Source: Paenibacillus puerhi
GTDB lineage: Bacteria > Bacillota > Bacilli > Paenibacillales > NBRC-103111
NCBI RefSeq assembly: GCF_009846885.1
Contig: NZ_WUWM01000007.1
Coordinates: 174,627 to 238,626 of the forward strand
DNA: 64,000 bases
Direction: 5' to 3'
Shown here: positions 16,704 through 26,404 of the stretch, piece by piece
How positions within the stretch are numbered: the stretch's first letter is position 1
Layout: each line of letters starts with the position of its first letter
Made by a program: the position numbers and the translations under genes
Notes under the pieces: generated by a model
Told to the model about the DNA's origin: nothing
The model's database searches: none
The model's input: the letters and a program-made list of their open reading frames with translations, nothing else

Positions 16704-17479
16704 TATTCCTTCACTCCCTTACGAAAGCGATGAGTGAACGTCTTGTCGTACAGCTTGGAGCGATACTCATCCCGGTCATGAATCTCCGGGTCCAGCGCCC
16801 AGCCTGCCAATATCATCGCGTGGGAACGAATGCCATGCGCACGCATATCCTCATCCAGTCGCGCCAGCGTCGAACGCACGATAAGCTGATCGGGCCATGT
16901 CGCTCGCTGGACGACGGCTACCGGCGTGTCCGGACTCCAGCCGGCCTCGGTCAGCTCGCTTATGACTTTCTTCGTCAGCGTAGCGCTGAGGAACAACGCC
17001 AAGGTGCAGTGATGAGCCGCCAAATCGCGCAGCTGCTCCCTATCCGGCATCGGCGTGCGTCCTTCGACACGCGTCAGGATAAGCGTCTGCGTCAATTCGG
17101 GGATCGTCAGCTCAGCCCCGATGGCCGCCGCCGAGGCGAAGACGGAGCTGACGCCCGGGATGACCTCGTAGTCAATCCCTTCCCGCTTCAGCAAAGCGGC
17201 CTGCTCCATGATCGCGCCATATATCGAGGGATCGCCCGTGTGAACGCGGACAACCATTTTTCCCGCCTTCACCCGATCGGACATCACGTCTACCATTTCC
17301 TCCAAGCTCATGCCCGCGCTCAGCATGACCTCCGCACCGGGCTTGGCCTTCGCGATCAGCTCGGGGTTCACGAGCGAGTCGGTATACAGAACGACATCCG
17401 CCTCCTGGAGCAGCTTCAATCCCTTGACGGTAATGAGGTCCGGATCGCCCGGCCCCGCTCCGATCATGTATATTTTCAT
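16703..17479 (-). CDS. cbiF: Cobalt-precorrin-4 C11-methyltransferase
   Basis: The protein has 258 residues and belongs to the tetrapyrrole methylase family: MKIYMIGAGPGDPDLITVKG, the SAM-site loop VVRVHTGDPSIYGAI, and the EVIPGVSSVFASAA motif. SLVNPELIA and TLILTRVEGRTPMP are typical of CbiF/CobM. It methylates C11 using SAM. It overlaps cbiL by four bases (ATGA), a sign of translational coupling. Confidence 0.95.
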   Translation of the reverse strand: MKIYMIGAGPGDPDLITVKGLKLLQEADVVLYTDSLVNPELIAKAKPGAEVMLSAGMSLEEMVDVMSDRVKAGKMVVRVHTGDPSIYGAIMEQAALLKREGIDYEVIPGVSSVFASAAAIGAELTIPELTQTLILTRVEGRTPMPDREQLRDLAAHHCTLALFLSATLTKKVISELTEAGWSPDTPVAVVQRATWPDQLIVRSTLARLDEDMRAHGIRSHAMILAGWALDPEIHDRDEYRSKLYDKTFTHRFRKGVKE

Positions 17480-18186
17480 TTTCTCACCACCATCAAGGTC
17501 AAATATTCCAGCTCGCGCCCCGCAAGCTCGGTGACATCACGCCATATCTGCTCCTCTTCCGATGTGACCTTCGTCAATACCGACGCCTTCTCCGTCAACC
17601 CAAGGTCGCCCAGCACGCGCAGCATCAGATCGATGACCTTCGCCACCTTGATAAACACGACGGCATCATGCGTCTCCAGCGCCTTCCGCATCGCCTCGTA
17701 ATCATCCGTTGCCGGCACGATCGCCACCTGCTCGTCTCCATCCGCAAGCGGCAGGCCAAGCCGGGACGCCGAGGCGATCACCGATGAGATGCCCGGGACC
17801 GAGACAGCCTCTACTTCGGGATGCTGCTCCTTCATCAGGCGCATAAGGTGAATATAAGTGCTGTACAGCATCGTATCCCCTTCGGTCACAAACGCGACAT
17901 CCTGTCCCTGGGACAAATATCCCCATACCGTCTCGACCGTTTTGTTCCAATGCTTCTCCAGCGCTTCCCGATCCTTCGTCATGGGGAAGGTCAGTCCGAG
18001 CATCACCTTCTCCCGGGTATCCACATAAAGCTCCGTAATCGAGAGCGCGTAGCTCTTGGCTCCCGATTTCTTCCTCGGAAAAGCGATGACGGGGCATTGC
18101 TTCAGCAGACGGAATGCCTTTACCGTGATCAGCTCCGGGTCTCCGGGCCCTACCCCCAGTCCATACAACGTGCCTAGCTTTGTCAT
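17476..18186 (-). CDS. cbiL: Cobalt-precorrin-2 C20-methyltransferase
   Basis: The protein has 236 residues. GTLYGLGVGPGDPELITVKA is followed by CPVIAFPRKKSG, VAFVTEGDTMLYSTY and VSVPGISSVIASASRLG, the CbiL/CobI pattern (the TEGDTMLYSTY block is specific for C20 enzymes). ATG 18186 follows AAGGAAG; the frame runs 17 codons further up without a better site. An 82-base gap separates it from cbiET, the longest inside the operon, and no promoter is obvious there. Confidence 0.95.
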   Translation of the reverse strand: MTKLGTLYGLGVGPGDPELITVKAFRLLKQCPVIAFPRKKSGAKSYALSITELYVDTREKVMLGLTFPMTKDREALEKHWNKTVETVWGYLSQGQDVAFVTEGDTMLYSTYIHLMRLMKEQHPEVEAVSVPGISSVIASASRLGLPLADGDEQVAIVPATDDYEAMRKALETHDAVVFIKVAKVIDLMLRVLGDLGLTEKASVLTKVTSEEEQIWRDVTELAGRELEYLTLMVVRK

Positions 18187-18268
18187 GCCATAGCTTCCTT
18201 TCATAGTCCATATTGAACCTGGATGAGCGGGCTTCATCTGCTCCGTCTTGTCCAGTTATAACGTTAAT

Positions 18269-19492
18269 TCAATTGCGCCGCGCCGCTATGATATAGACCG
18301 GATTCAACCCTTCGAATCGGGTCATGTCCAGGATCGGCTTGCTGCGAGCAAGCTGGGCGAGCGTAATATCCGTGGCGAAGCCCTCTTGGGAAAATGCCTG
18401 CTGGGCAGCCGATAAATTTTCGATCGTCGCCGCATTCAAGACGATGGTCCCGCCCGGGCGCAGCCGGGAGCAGCAAAGCGCCAGCAGCTCGCGCAGCTCG
18501 CCCCCGCTGCCGCCGATAAACACGGCATCCGGGTCGGGAAAGGCTTCTAGTCCTTCCGGCGCCTTGCTATGAACCAGCGTGAGGTCGGCTCTGAACTTGC
18601 GGCAGTTTTCCGCCGCATTGGCAAGGTCCCCCTCATTCTTCTCCATCGCATAGACAGCCCCCTCCCTGCATAAACGGGCGGCTTCGATAGCGACCGAGCC
18701 GGTGCAGGTGCCGATGTCCCAAACGATGCTGTCCGGCTTGAGCCCGAGCGCCGCCAGACTGAGCACGCGGACCTCCCGCTTTGTAATAAGCCCTTTATCC
18801 GGCTTGCGCTGAGCGAATTCGGCATCGTCGATACCCAGCGTCCACTCCGCCGGCTTGTCAGCGTCACGTCTTACACGCAGCACCATGACATTCAGCGCAG
18901 CGAAGAAGGCAGCCTCCATACCGGCCAGCTCCTCCACGCCATACCAGCCGGTACGCTCCTGCTCCCCGCCCAGATGCTCCCCGACGAACACCTCATACTC
19001 CGTCATGCCGAACTCGAGCAAATAGCCGGCAATAGCCGGGGGATGGTTAACCTCATCGGTCAGCAGCGCCACCTTGCGCTTGCCGTCCAGACGCTGAGCC
19101 AATCCTTTGATCGGTCGGCCGTGCAGGCTGACCACCACCGCATCCTGCCAGCTGTCCCCTATTCGGGCAAATGCCAGCTGAAGCGAGCTTACCGCCGGGT
19201 ATACGCATACCCGTCCGGGCAGCTTGCCGGACAAATATCCGCCTATGCCATAAAATAACGGATCGCCTGAAGCCAGCACGACCGTATCGCGTACCTCCTG
19301 CTCCAGCCTTGCAACCAGCCCGGAGAGGCCGTTCTTTATCGATACCTTCTCCGCCGGACTGTCTTCAAAAAAAGACAGCTGCCTCTCCCCTCCGACTAAT
19401 ACTCCGCAGCGCTCGATGCGCTCCAGATAGGAGGCCGGAAGGCCCGCCTTGCCGTCATCGCCCACGCCAATCACGGTAATGGAATGGCTCAT
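18269..19492 (-). CDS. cbiET: Fused cobalt-precorrin-7 C5-methyltransferase and C15-methyltransferase (decarboxylating)
   Basis: The protein has 407 residues. Residues 1-~205 are CbiE ([50 protein letters not shown]). The remainder is CbiT, a Rossmann methyltransferase ([49 protein letters not shown]). This is the CobL-type fusion that methylates C5 and C15 and decarboxylates the C12 acetate. The frame is open 64 codons upstream, but that overlaps cbiD. ATG 19492 gives a four-base ATGA overlap with the cbiD stop, so it is chosen. Confidence 0.95.
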   Translation of the reverse strand: MSHSITVIGVGDDGKAGLPASYLERIERCGVLVGGERQLSFFEDSPAEKVSIKNGLSGLVARLEQEVRDTVVLASGDPLFYGIGGYLSGKLPGRVCVYPAVSSLQLAFARIGDSWQDAVVVSLHGRPIKGLAQRLDGKRKVALLTDEVNHPPAIAGYLLEFGMTEYEVFVGEHLGGEQERTGWYGVEELAGMEAAFFAALNVMVLRVRRDADKPAEWTLGIDDAEFAQRKPDKGLITKREVRVLSLAALGLKPDSIVWDIGTCTGSVAIEAARLCREGAVYAMEKNEGDLANAAENCRKFRADLTLVHSKAPEGLEAFPDPDAVFIGGSGGELRELLALCCSRLRPGGTIVLNAATIENLSAAQQAFSQEGFATDITLAQLARSKPILDMTRFEGLNPVYIIAARRN

Positions 19493-20691
19493 GTTTCTTC
19501 CTTCTCCTTCCTGTCGGACGATCCTGTCCAGCTCGACCGCCCTAGCAGCTCGGCCTTCATAGAGATAATGACCGTCTCTACCTCTGCCGTTTCCCTCATC
19601 TCGTCCCCAGCCCCTCTGCTGTCCAATGTCCCTTCCTGCAGGTCCATCCCCCGTCCGGCCTCTCTCAGCAGAGCGTGGCAGCAATACGAGCCCATTCGCT
19701 CAAAAAATGTCCGGTTACCCTGCGTTTGCATCATATCGCCTACCTGAGCGGCCGTATTCGCCTCTCGGATCTCGATCAGCGTCTCTTCAGAGGCGCCCGC
19801 CTCCCGGGCCAGCCCGGCTAGAAATCCGAAGTCAACCGGCGCACTCTTGGAGTGCACCATCATCACGCCTTGAGCTACCTTGGAGAACTTGCCCATCATC
19901 CCGATCAGCGTAATCCGGCTGATTCCCTGCCGAACGCATTGCTGCACGGCAAAGCCGACGAAGTCGCCCATTTCGACGAATGCTTCCTCGGGCAGCGCCG
20001 GGTACAGCTCCATGCCGTATTTCTCGGTCCGGCCTCCTGTAGACAGCACGATATGGCGTACGCCGCTTTTGACCGCAACCCGGATCGCCTGCGCTACACT
20101 CGCCTTATAGGCGGCGGTCGAGAAGGGAACGACGGTTCCTCGGGTGCCCAGGATGGATATGCCGCCAAGGATGCCCAATCTGCCATTCAGCGTCTTCTTG
20201 GCAATCTCCTCGCCATCCGGCACGGATACGACCACGCGAACCCCCCGATGGAGCATATCGAACCGATGGAGGACCGCCTTCACAGCCTCGCGGATCATCT
20301 TGCGCGGGACTGGATTGATCGCCGCCTGTCCCACCTCGACGGGCAAGCCCGGCTTGGTCACGCGCCCTACGCCGACGCCGCCGTCGATCTCGATCCCCGG
20401 TTGCTCCGTCCAGAACACCTCGCTTATAATTCTCGCGCCGTGCGTCGCGTCCGGGTCGTCGCCTCCGTCCTTGATAATCTCCGCGCTCGCCCTATCCGTC
20501 TCGAAGGCGCAGCGGACGATCGCGAACGTCGCGTCCTGCCCGACCGGCAGCCGAATCGTCGCCTCTTCCACGGGCTCCTGCCTAATCAGCGCCTCCAGCG
20601 CCGCTTGGGCGGCGGCGGTTGCGCAGGCTCCCGTCGTGTATCCGTGACGCAGCGGCTTTGCTTCCCCATTGTCTCCAGCAGCCTGCGCCAT
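19489..20691 (-). CDS. cbiD: Cobalt-precorrin-5B C1-methyltransferase
   Basis: The protein has 400 residues. The CbiD opening [20 protein letters not shown] is followed by [48 protein letters not shown] and [20 protein letters not shown]. CbiD methylates C1 on the anaerobic route and is unrelated to the other methylases. The last ~45 residues ([20 protein letters not shown] onward) are a polar extension past the family core. Five bases separate its start from the cbiC stop. Confidence 0.95.
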   Translation of the reverse strand: MAQAAGDNGEAKPLRHGYTTGACATAAAQAALEALIRQEPVEEATIRLPVGQDATFAIVRCAFETDRASAEIIKDGGDDPDATHGARIISEVFWTEQPGIEIDGGVGVGRVTKPGLPVEVGQAAINPVPRKMIREAVKAVLHRFDMLHRGVRVVVSVPDGEEIAKKTLNGRLGILGGISILGTRGTVVPFSTAAYKASVAQAIRVAVKSGVRHIVLSTGGRTEKYGMELYPALPEEAFVEMGDFVGFAVQQCVRQGISRITLIGMMGKFSKVAQGVMMVHSKSAPVDFGFLAGLAREAGASEETLIEIREANTAAQVGDMMQTQGNRTFFERMGSYCCHALLREAGRGMDLQEGTLDSRGAGDEMRETAEVETVIISMKAELLGRSSWTGSSDRKEKEET

Positions 20692-20696
20692 CGCGG

Positions 20697-21347
20697 TTAA
20701 CCTGACCGTTCCGCCATCAGCGACAGCGCGTTGACCGTAGCCACGGCTACCGGACTTCCGCCCTTGCGGCCCACGTTTGTAATGAACGGCACGTCGAGCT
20801 TAAGCAGCTCCTCCTTGGACTCGGCGGCCGATACGAACCCGACCGGTACCCCGATGATGAGTCCTGGACGAGCCTCGCCAGCCTTGACCATCCGGATCAG
20901 CTCCAGAAGCGCCGTCGGCGCGTTGCCGATCGCATAGATGGCCCCTTCCGCTTCACGCGCGGCCTTGCGGGTGGCGATAATGGCACGCGTCGTATTCAAG
21001 CGCTTCGCCTCCTGCATCACATCCGGGTCGGAAATATAAACGCGGACATCGCCGCCGAACTTCTCAAGGCGCGGCTTGCTGATGCCGACCTGCACCATTT
21101 GCACATCCGCGATGACCGGGTGTCCCTGACGGATCGCTTCAATCCCGGCACGCACCGCATGGGGATGGAACACCAGACTGCGTCCCAGCTCAAAATCCGC
21201 GGACGCGTGTATGACGCGCTGTACCACCTTGTACTGTTCCTCGGGATAATCATGCGGACCGAATTCCTCGGAGATTATATCAAAGCTCTTCTCCTCAATC
21301 TCCTGAGGCTGAACGGTCAGCGGTTTGAATTCCGTCTGAAAATCCAT
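20697..21347 (-). CDS. cbiC: Cobalt-precorrin-8 methylmutase
   Basis: The protein has 216 residues. Recognisable blocks are VVQRVIHASADFELGRSLVF (catalytic His in RVIHAS), HPVIADVQMVQVGI, AIYAIGNAPTALLELI and IGVPVGFVSAAESKEEL...TNVGRKGGSPVAVATVNAL. CbiC/CobH moves the methyl group from C11 to C12 to give cobyrinic acid. Its ATG shares one base with the cbiJ stop (TAATG). Confidence 0.95.
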   Translation of the reverse strand: MDFQTEFKPLTVQPQEIEEKSFDIISEEFGPHDYPEEQYKVVQRVIHASADFELGRSLVFHPHAVRAGIEAIRQGHPVIADVQMVQVGISKPRLEKFGGDVRVYISDPDVMQEAKRLNTTRAIIATRKAAREAEGAIYAIGNAPTALLELIRMVKAGEARPGLIIGVPVGFVSAAESKEELLKLDVPFITNVGRKGGSPVAVATVNALSLMAERSG

Positions 21348-22126
21348 TAGCCATGCACCTCCTGCACCTTATTCTTCAACTCGGCGATCACGCCGGCATA
21401 ATCGGTAAATACAAGCCCGTAGTCCAGCTGCGGACGACCTATGACGATCGTATCGATGCCCATCTCCAGCGCGGCCGACAGCTTCTCCTCGACCGCCCCC
21501 ACTTGACCGCTCTCCTTGGTAATAAGCACGGTTACGCCATAATGCAGGTAGAACGCCCGGTTGATTTCCTTGGAGAAGGGGCCCTGCATCGCCACAATAT
21601 ATTTTTGCTCGATGCCGAGCTGCTCGCATTTTTCCATATTGTCCTTGCGAGGCAGCATCCTCGCCACCAGCGTCGTATCCGGCAAGCCGATCAGCTTCTC
21701 GGCGAACACCTGAAGCGTCTTGCTGCCGGTCGCGAGAAAAATGACGCCGCGCTTCGAAGCGGCTAACTCGGCAGCCTGCTCATAGTCGTCCACGAAGGTC
21801 AGCTTGGGATGCGAGGAGTAGCTTCCATGCTCCCTTTCGTAACGGATATAGGGGACGCCGGCTGCTTGTGCCGCCGCCATTGCATTGCGCGAGGCCTCCT
21901 CGGCGAATGGATGGGTCGCATCGACGACAGCCCGAACTCCTCTTTCCTGGATAAGGCGGACGAGCGCTGCCTCGGGCAGTCTGCCCACCTGGACAGGCAG
22001 CCCGACCTCGGACAAGCTCTTGGCCGCCGTATCGGTTACGACGGTGGTCAGCAGGTCGAAGCCCGCCTTGCTGATCCGGGCAGCTAGCTCCCGGGCGTCG
22101 CTCGTTCCCGCCATGACGAGGATCAT
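21347..22126 (-). CDS. cbiJ: Cobalt-precorrin-6A reductase
   Basis: The protein has 259 residues. MILVMAGTSDARELAARISK opens the CbiJ/CobK fold, followed by VDATHPFAEEASRNAMAAAQ, YIRYERE, GVIFLATGSKTLQVF and TVLITKESGQVGAVEEKL. The enzyme reduces the macrocycle with NAD(P)H. The start overlaps the cbiX stop by four bases. Confidence 0.93.
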   Translation of the reverse strand: MILVMAGTSDARELAARISKAGFDLLTTVVTDTAAKSLSEVGLPVQVGRLPEAALVRLIQERGVRAVVDATHPFAEEASRNAMAAAQAAGVPYIRYEREHGSYSSHPKLTFVDDYEQAAELAASKRGVIFLATGSKTLQVFAEKLIGLPDTTLVARMLPRKDNMEKCEQLGIEQKYIVAMQGPFSKEINRAFYLHYGVTVLITKESGQVGAVEEKLSAALEMGIDTIVIGRPQLDYGLVFTDYAGVIAELKNKVQEVHG

Positions 22127-23256
22127 AAGGATACCTCCTTGGTTGCCGCCGCTTCCCGGCTTGCGTCCGCCGGTCGGGTCGAACCTTCGTTTCCGCCACC
22201 CGGCTCGCCCTTCTTGTCCCGCTCGTGATGCTCATGCTCTGAATGCGCGTGGCTGTGCGTATGCTTATGATCGTGGCTATGTACATGCTCGTGACCGTGG
22301 CTGTGCGCATGCTCGTGACTGTGCGTATGCTCATGATCGTGGCTATGCGTATGCTCATGATCGTGGCTATGCGCATGCTCGTGTGCATGCTCATGTCCAT
22401 GATGATGTCCGTGGTCATGGTCGTGGCCGTGATCGTGATCGTGATGGTGGTGATGGTGCTTCATCGCCTCCAGACGGAACTGGCACATGTCGCAATTCAT
22501 CTTCACCTCGCCCTGAAGCGCCTCCAGCGCCCGCTCGCGCAGAATGTCCTGAAGCTTCGGATGAAACCCGAAATAATCGGCCAGCACGAGCTCCAGCTCC
22601 GGATATGCGGCAGCAAACGTTTCTTTCAGCTGCTCCAGCCTTTTGATGAGAACGCCTGTAAACAAAAAGTAAGGCAGCAGCACGATCTTCTTGGCTCCGA
22701 GCCGAACACAGCGTTCCACCCCTTCATCGGCGAGCGGCGCCGTGACCCCTATGAAAGCCGTCTCCACCCACCGAACGTTAAGCCGCTCCCACAGCAGCCT
22801 AGATATTTTGAACAAATCGCTATTGGCATCCGCATCGCTGCTGCCGCGGCCGATCAGAAGCAAGGCCGTATCCGGCTCCGCTGCCAGTCCGTCGACTCCC
22901 GACTCGGCCAACCGCGACTGCAAAATGTCCAGCGACAAGTCATGCACGCCGATAGGCCTACCATAATGAAAGCGGATGGCCGGATAAGCCGCCTTGGCCT
23001 CATCGATCGCCGCCGGGATATGCAGCTTTGCATGACCTGCCGCCAGCAGCGTAATCGGTACAACCCCCACGCGGGTAGCCCCCCGCCGGGCACAGGCTGC
23101 GAATCCGTCCCGCATGGTCGGACGCTCAAATTCCAGAAAGCATGTTTCGACGATCGGCACGTCCAGCTTCTGCTCGACCGCCTTGACAAACTCGCGTATC
23201 TCTTCATTTCCTTCCGGATCGCGGCTTCCATGTCCGACAAACAGTAATGCATCCAT
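22123..23256 (-). CDS. cbiX: Sirohydrochlorin cobaltochelatase with Fe-S motif and His-rich tail
   Basis: The protein has 377 residues. Two CbiX half-domains fill residues 1-~250: MDALLFVGHGSRDPEGNEEI, ETCFLEFERPTM, then TALLLIGRGSSDADANSDL and VETAFIGVTAPLADEG. At about residue 253 is MNCDMC, the MxCxxC pattern that in B. megaterium CbiX holds a [4Fe-4S] cluster. Residues ~265-350 are an extreme His/Asp/Glu/Gly/Ser tail of HxH repeats, likely a metal store or delivery segment. A final ~30 residues are polar. The protein inserts Co2+ into sirohydrochlorin, the entry step of the pathway. It lies 15 bases after cbiH. Confidence 0.95.
   Translation of the reverse strand: MDALLFVGHGSRDPEGNEEIREFVKAVEQKLDVPIVETCFLEFERPTMRDGFAACARRGATRVGVVPITLLAAGHAKLHIPAAIDEAKAAYPAIRFHYGRPIGVHDLSLDILQSRLAESGVDGLAAEPDTALLLIGRGSSDADANSDLFKISRLLWERLNVRWVETAFIGVTAPLADEGVERCVRLGAKKIVLLPYFLFTGVLIKRLEQLKETFAAAYPELELVLADYFGFHPKLQDILRERALEALQGEVKMNCDMCQFRLEAMKHHHHHHDHDHGHDHDHGHHHGHEHAHEHAHSHDHEHTHSHDHEHTHSHEHAHSHGHEHVHSHDHKHTHSHAHSEHEHHERDKKGEPGGGNEGSTRPADASREAAATKEVSL
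22225..22465 (-). repeat. Degenerate short tandem repeat encoding the CbiX His-rich tail
   Basis: The plus strand repeats CATG-CTC-(A/G)TG-A/CC-(C/G)TG-GCTATG-like units of 18 to 36 bases, encoding alternating His with Asp, Glu, Ser, Thr, Ala and Gly, for example HEHTHSHDHEHTHSH. This region can change length by slippage. Confidence 0.9.
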
Positions 23257-23271
23257 ATTCCGGTCTCCTTA

Positions 23272-25038
23272 TTAATCGCCACAAAGGGCGTTCTCGATTT
23301 GAAAAACAGGCAGTTCGCGGTAACGGTAGCCTTCCAGCTCCTTGACGCGATTGAAAAATTTATGAAACCGCTCGTTCGGATGCGCTTCGTCCGCATACCT
23401 GCGCACGATCTTCTCTACGGTTTCCACCAGCTTCTCAGGGTCGATGCCTTCGGCTACGGGAATGCCGGCATGAGCATTTCTCCCGACCGTCTTGCCGCCC
23501 AAAAACAGGTCGAACCTTTGGCGACGGTAGACGATCCCAATATCATCCTTGACCGCCCCATAGCAAGCCATGCCGCAGCCGTTGAATCCGATGCGCAGCT
23601 CCTTGGACACCTTCATCCCGCCGATGCGGTTGTGCAGCTCCTCCAGATACGGCACCGAATCCACCTTTTCCATATCGCAGAAATCGCAAGCCTTGATTTG
23701 CGCGACGTCGCCGACCGGAGCCAGCATCAGCCCGGCTTCCTTCAGCCGACTGACGGCTTCGCCGGGATCTCCGGTGACGATGCGTACGAGCCACTGATGA
23801 TGAGGCGTATACTCAATCGAACCGTCCTCGCCGACCACATCGGCCAGCAGCGTCAGCTGAGCGCTGGTCAGCTTCTTCTCGGCCAGCCCCGGGCTGACGG
23901 CGAACTCCAGAATTTCCTGCCTTCGAAATGCGTTCTGCAGAAGCCAAGGCGCCTCCGTCGTACCCGTTCCTTCTAGCCGTGCGGGCTCTGCCGCTGTTCC
24001 ACGGCGGGCATCGACCAGCCACAACGCCTCCAGCGCCAGCTCAAGCGGCGATACCGACTCCGCCACAGCTGAGGACGCCACCGCCTGGGTGGCTGCGGAA
24101 GCAAGTCCGCTCGCCGCCGACTCGCGTTCCGCTACCGGCACGCTTCCGCCTGCGGATAATAATTCGGCGCCGTCCTCCGTCAAGCTTTGGGCAGGCGAGC
24201 CTCCCAGCCGGGCCTCCAGCGACCAAGGCTCCGCTTCCGGACGCAGCCGCTCATGCGGCTTCAGCGGCTGAATATCGTCGCCGAGCGTATATTTGCGCTG
24301 GTAGCCCCGCGGCGTGATCATCAGACCGTCGTAGACGACGGTCGCCGAGTTTCCGATGATGACCGTCGTCAGCATGCCGATATCGTGATCCAGCATGCGG
24401 CCCAGCGTCGTCACAACGACGTCCTGCCGGTCGCGATAAGCGCTCTTGACGATTCCCACCGGCGTGTCGGCCGAACGGTAGCGCAGCAGCACACGCTGCG
24501 TCTCGACGATCTGGCGCGTTCGTCTTCCGCTGCGAGGATTATACAAGGCTACGACGAAATCAGCGGCAGCAGCAGCCTCGACCCGCTTAATGATCAGATC
24601 CCAGGGGGTCAGATGATCGCTGAGGCTGATGGTGCAGGCATCATGCATAATCGGCGCACCGAGCAATGAGCCTGTGGAGTTAATGGCCGAGATGCCAGGG
24701 ATGATCTCCACGGCAACCCCGTCCTCTCGCCTCCAGCCTTTCTCCATCAGCACCTCGTAGATGAGACCGGCCATCCCGTATACCCCTGCGTCTCCGCTGG
24801 AGATGACGGCTACCTTTCGTCCGGCCTCCGCCTGCCTGACAGCTTCCTGGGCCCGGCTGACCTCCTCGGTCATGCCGGTTCGCACGATTTGCTGGCCGCT
24901 CAGCAGCCCTGCGATCAGATCCACGTACGTGTTGTACCCGATAATCACCTCGCTATCTTGTATCGCATCTCTGGCCGCTTGCGTCATATGCTCGAAGCTG
25001 CCTGGACCAAATCCGATGACAGACAATGTTCCTCTCAT
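23272..25038 (-). CDS. cbiH: Cobalt-precorrin-3 C17-methyltransferase fused to an iron-sulfur domain (CbiH60 type)
   Basis: The protein has 588 residues. Residues 1-~245 are a CbiH/CobJ methylase (GTLSVIGFGPGSFEHMTQAA, VAVISSGDAGVYGMAGL, EIIPGISAINSTGSLLGAPI). A variable Ala/Ser/Glu linker follows. From ~370 on there is a nitrite/sulfite-reductase-like ferredoxin half and [4Fe-4S] region with C-DFC near 450 and NGCGMACYG near 487. B. megaterium CbiH60 has the same layout; ring contraction and C17 methylation are coupled there and depend on the Fe-S domain. First gene of the operon, about 280 bases after the cobalamin riboswitch. Confidence 0.95.
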   Translation of the reverse strand: MRGTLSVIGFGPGSFEHMTQAARDAIQDSEVIIGYNTYVDLIAGLLSGQQIVRTGMTEEVSRAQEAVRQAEAGRKVAVISSGDAGVYGMAGLIYEVLMEKGWRREDGVAVEIIPGISAINSTGSLLGAPIMHDACTISLSDHLTPWDLIIKRVEAAAAADFVVALYNPRSGRRTRQIVETQRVLLRYRSADTPVGIVKSAYRDRQDVVVTTLGRMLDHDIGMLTTVIIGNSATVVYDGLMITPRGYQRKYTLGDDIQPLKPHERLRPEAEPWSLEARLGGSPAQSLTEDGAELLSAGGSVPVAERESAASGLASAATQAVASSAVAESVSPLELALEALWLVDARRGTAAEPARLEGTGTTEAPWLLQNAFRRQEILEFAVSPGLAEKKLTSAQLTLLADVVGEDGSIEYTPHHQWLVRIVTGDPGEAVSRLKEAGLMLAPVGDVAQIKACDFCDMEKVDSVPYLEELHNRIGGMKVSKELRIGFNGCGMACYGAVKDDIGIVYRRQRFDLFLGGKTVGRNAHAGIPVAEGIDPEKLVETVEKIVRRYADEAHPNERFHKFFNRVKELEGYRYRELPVFQIENALCGD

Positions 25039-25102
25039 CCTCTTCTTCCTCCCTCTTTTTCAAATGAATAGATGGCTTGTTTATACTGGAGCGGATGAAA
25101 CG

Positions 25103-25143
25103 CAAAAAAAGCGCCTCCCTCTCGGAAAAGAGGAAGACGCTGG
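25103..25143 (-). terminator. Terminator controlled by the cobalamin riboswitch
   Basis: On the minus strand AGCGTCTTCCTCTT pairs with GAGAGGGAGGCGCT, followed by seven T residues. It lies between the riboswitch and cbiH, so it is the likely expression platform. Confidence 0.8.
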
Positions 25144-25317
25144 ACGACAAAGGGAGATTGCCGATGGCACGTCGACTTGCGGCAGAATGTTGCAGACACC
25201 TGCATGCGGTCATACGTATCCTGGCACATCCGTTCGGCGTACACCTCCCTATCCTCGTAGGTTTACCGGTGACTGCACGCCATGTCCGCGAAGCTTCGCA
25301 GACCATGACGTCAAACA

Positions 25318-25505
25318 AACAGGCAGGTCTCCTGACTCGCGTCTCTTCGCTTCACCTGCGCCTTCCCATCGTCAGACAGTGGCATCGTGCAGGCGGAAGC
25401 TCCTCGCTTACAGTGGCGGGACCGTGCCGGATTTTCACCGGCTTCCCTTTTAATCCGGCAGGGTGCGCAAGTATTTGCACTCCCTGACCGGAACCTGTTT
25501 TTTGA
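25318..25505 (-). promoter_or_regulatory. Cobalamin riboswitch
   Basis: The minus strand shows the conserved order of the B12 aptamer: GGTTCC-GGTC near the 5' end, GCCACTG near 25380, and the B12 box AGTCAGGAGACCTGCC at 25323-25338. It precedes the whole cbi operon, so adenosylcobalamin should switch the operon off. Confidence 0.93.
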
Positions 25506-25680
25506 ACTGATTTTACCTATATGAAATTACTGCTTTATATCCGTCCATGATTCGTTACCATGATAGCATGATCGTTTCGGCAATGTCTACCGTTTCCGGT
25601 TTCTATCATTCTCGGCCTTTTCTTATGCAGGCTCTTCGTATATGCTGAACTTACGAACTTTGAGAGGAAGTCGAGACGCT

Positions 25681-26037
25681 ATGAATCACGAGCAATTAAC
25701 CTCCCGCGGCTTGTCCAAGCCGGGAACGTCCCTGCGTTATCCATTCGACCCGGGGCTCCCGGTGCTGTTCGTGGGCAATAAAATGTTCGCCCTGCTCGGC
25801 ACAACCGAAGGCATACCGAGCGTCAATCTGAAGGCGGACCCAGACACGGTGTGGCTGACTCGGGAAACCTATCCTGGTACCGTCCTGCCCGGCTATCACA
25901 TGAATAAAAAGCATTGGAACACAGTCGTACTGAACGGAAAGTTGTCGGACGAGGAAGTTCTCGATATGCTCGAGGAATCGTATCAGCTGACGCGGCGCAA
26001 GCTGACAAAAGCGGTGAAGGAAGAGTACGGGCTTTAA
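25681..26037 (+). CDS. MmcQ/YjbR family protein
   Basis: The protein has 118 residues. GTSLRYPFDPGLPVLFVGNK, MFALLGTTEGIPSVNLKADP and PGYHMNKKHWNTVVLNGKL are the hallmark blocks of the MmcQ/YjbR (DUF419) family, which has a CyaY-like fold and is often called a DNA-binding protein on weak grounds. The frame is open 13 codons upstream, but GAGAGGAAG precedes ATG 25681. A single gene divergent from the cobalamin operon; no regulatory link is evident. Confidence 0.88.
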   Translation: MNHEQLTSRGLSKPGTSLRYPFDPGLPVLFVGNKMFALLGTTEGIPSVNLKADPDTVWLTRETYPGTVLPGYHMNKKHWNTVVLNGKLSDEEVLDMLEESYQLTRRKLTKAVKEEYGL

Positions 26038-26062
26038 CCCCCGACGCCCTTCTCAAGTCTGC

Positions 26063-26404
26063 TCACCCTTGCTGGAATCCGACTCCCGTGCGATTAAAGG
26101 CAGACACCGCTGCAAGCAAGCAGAGCATGGAGACGGCCCATAGCACTCCGCCAACGCCAAGCCACAGCGAGTTGGCCTCAGAGGCCATAGCCGGATGCTC
26201 GGGGCGGCTCCCTATCGCAATCAGACAGCAGACTACCGCCGCGGTGAACATCAGAAAATGGGCGAGCACCCAGCCGAAAGTGCTGGCGTACACCTCTTTT
26301 CGCCCCTTGATCCACAGCAGACTGACGAATACAAAAGCAATCCCCATCACGATGGCATAGCCGATAACCAGCAAACTCATGGTTTCCTGCTCCATAGGCA
26401 GCAT
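26063..26404 (-). CDS. Small membrane protein, three to four TM helices
   Basis: The protein has 113 residues: LLVIGYAIVMGIAFVFVSLL, then a helix at FGWVLAHFLMFTAAVVCCL, then GVGGVLWAVSMLCLLAAV, with short loops. No family is recognised. ATG 26404 is chosen because GGAGGAGAG lies six bases upstream; a frame is open further up without support. It is convergent with the MmcQ/YjbR gene, with 25 bases between stops and no clear terminator between them. Confidence 0.6.
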   Translation of the reverse strand: MLPMEQETMSLLVIGYAIVMGIAFVFVSLLWIKGRKEVYASTFGWVLAHFLMFTAAVVCCLIAIGSRPEHPAMASEANSLWLGVGGVLWAVSMLCLLAAVSAFNRTGVGFQQG

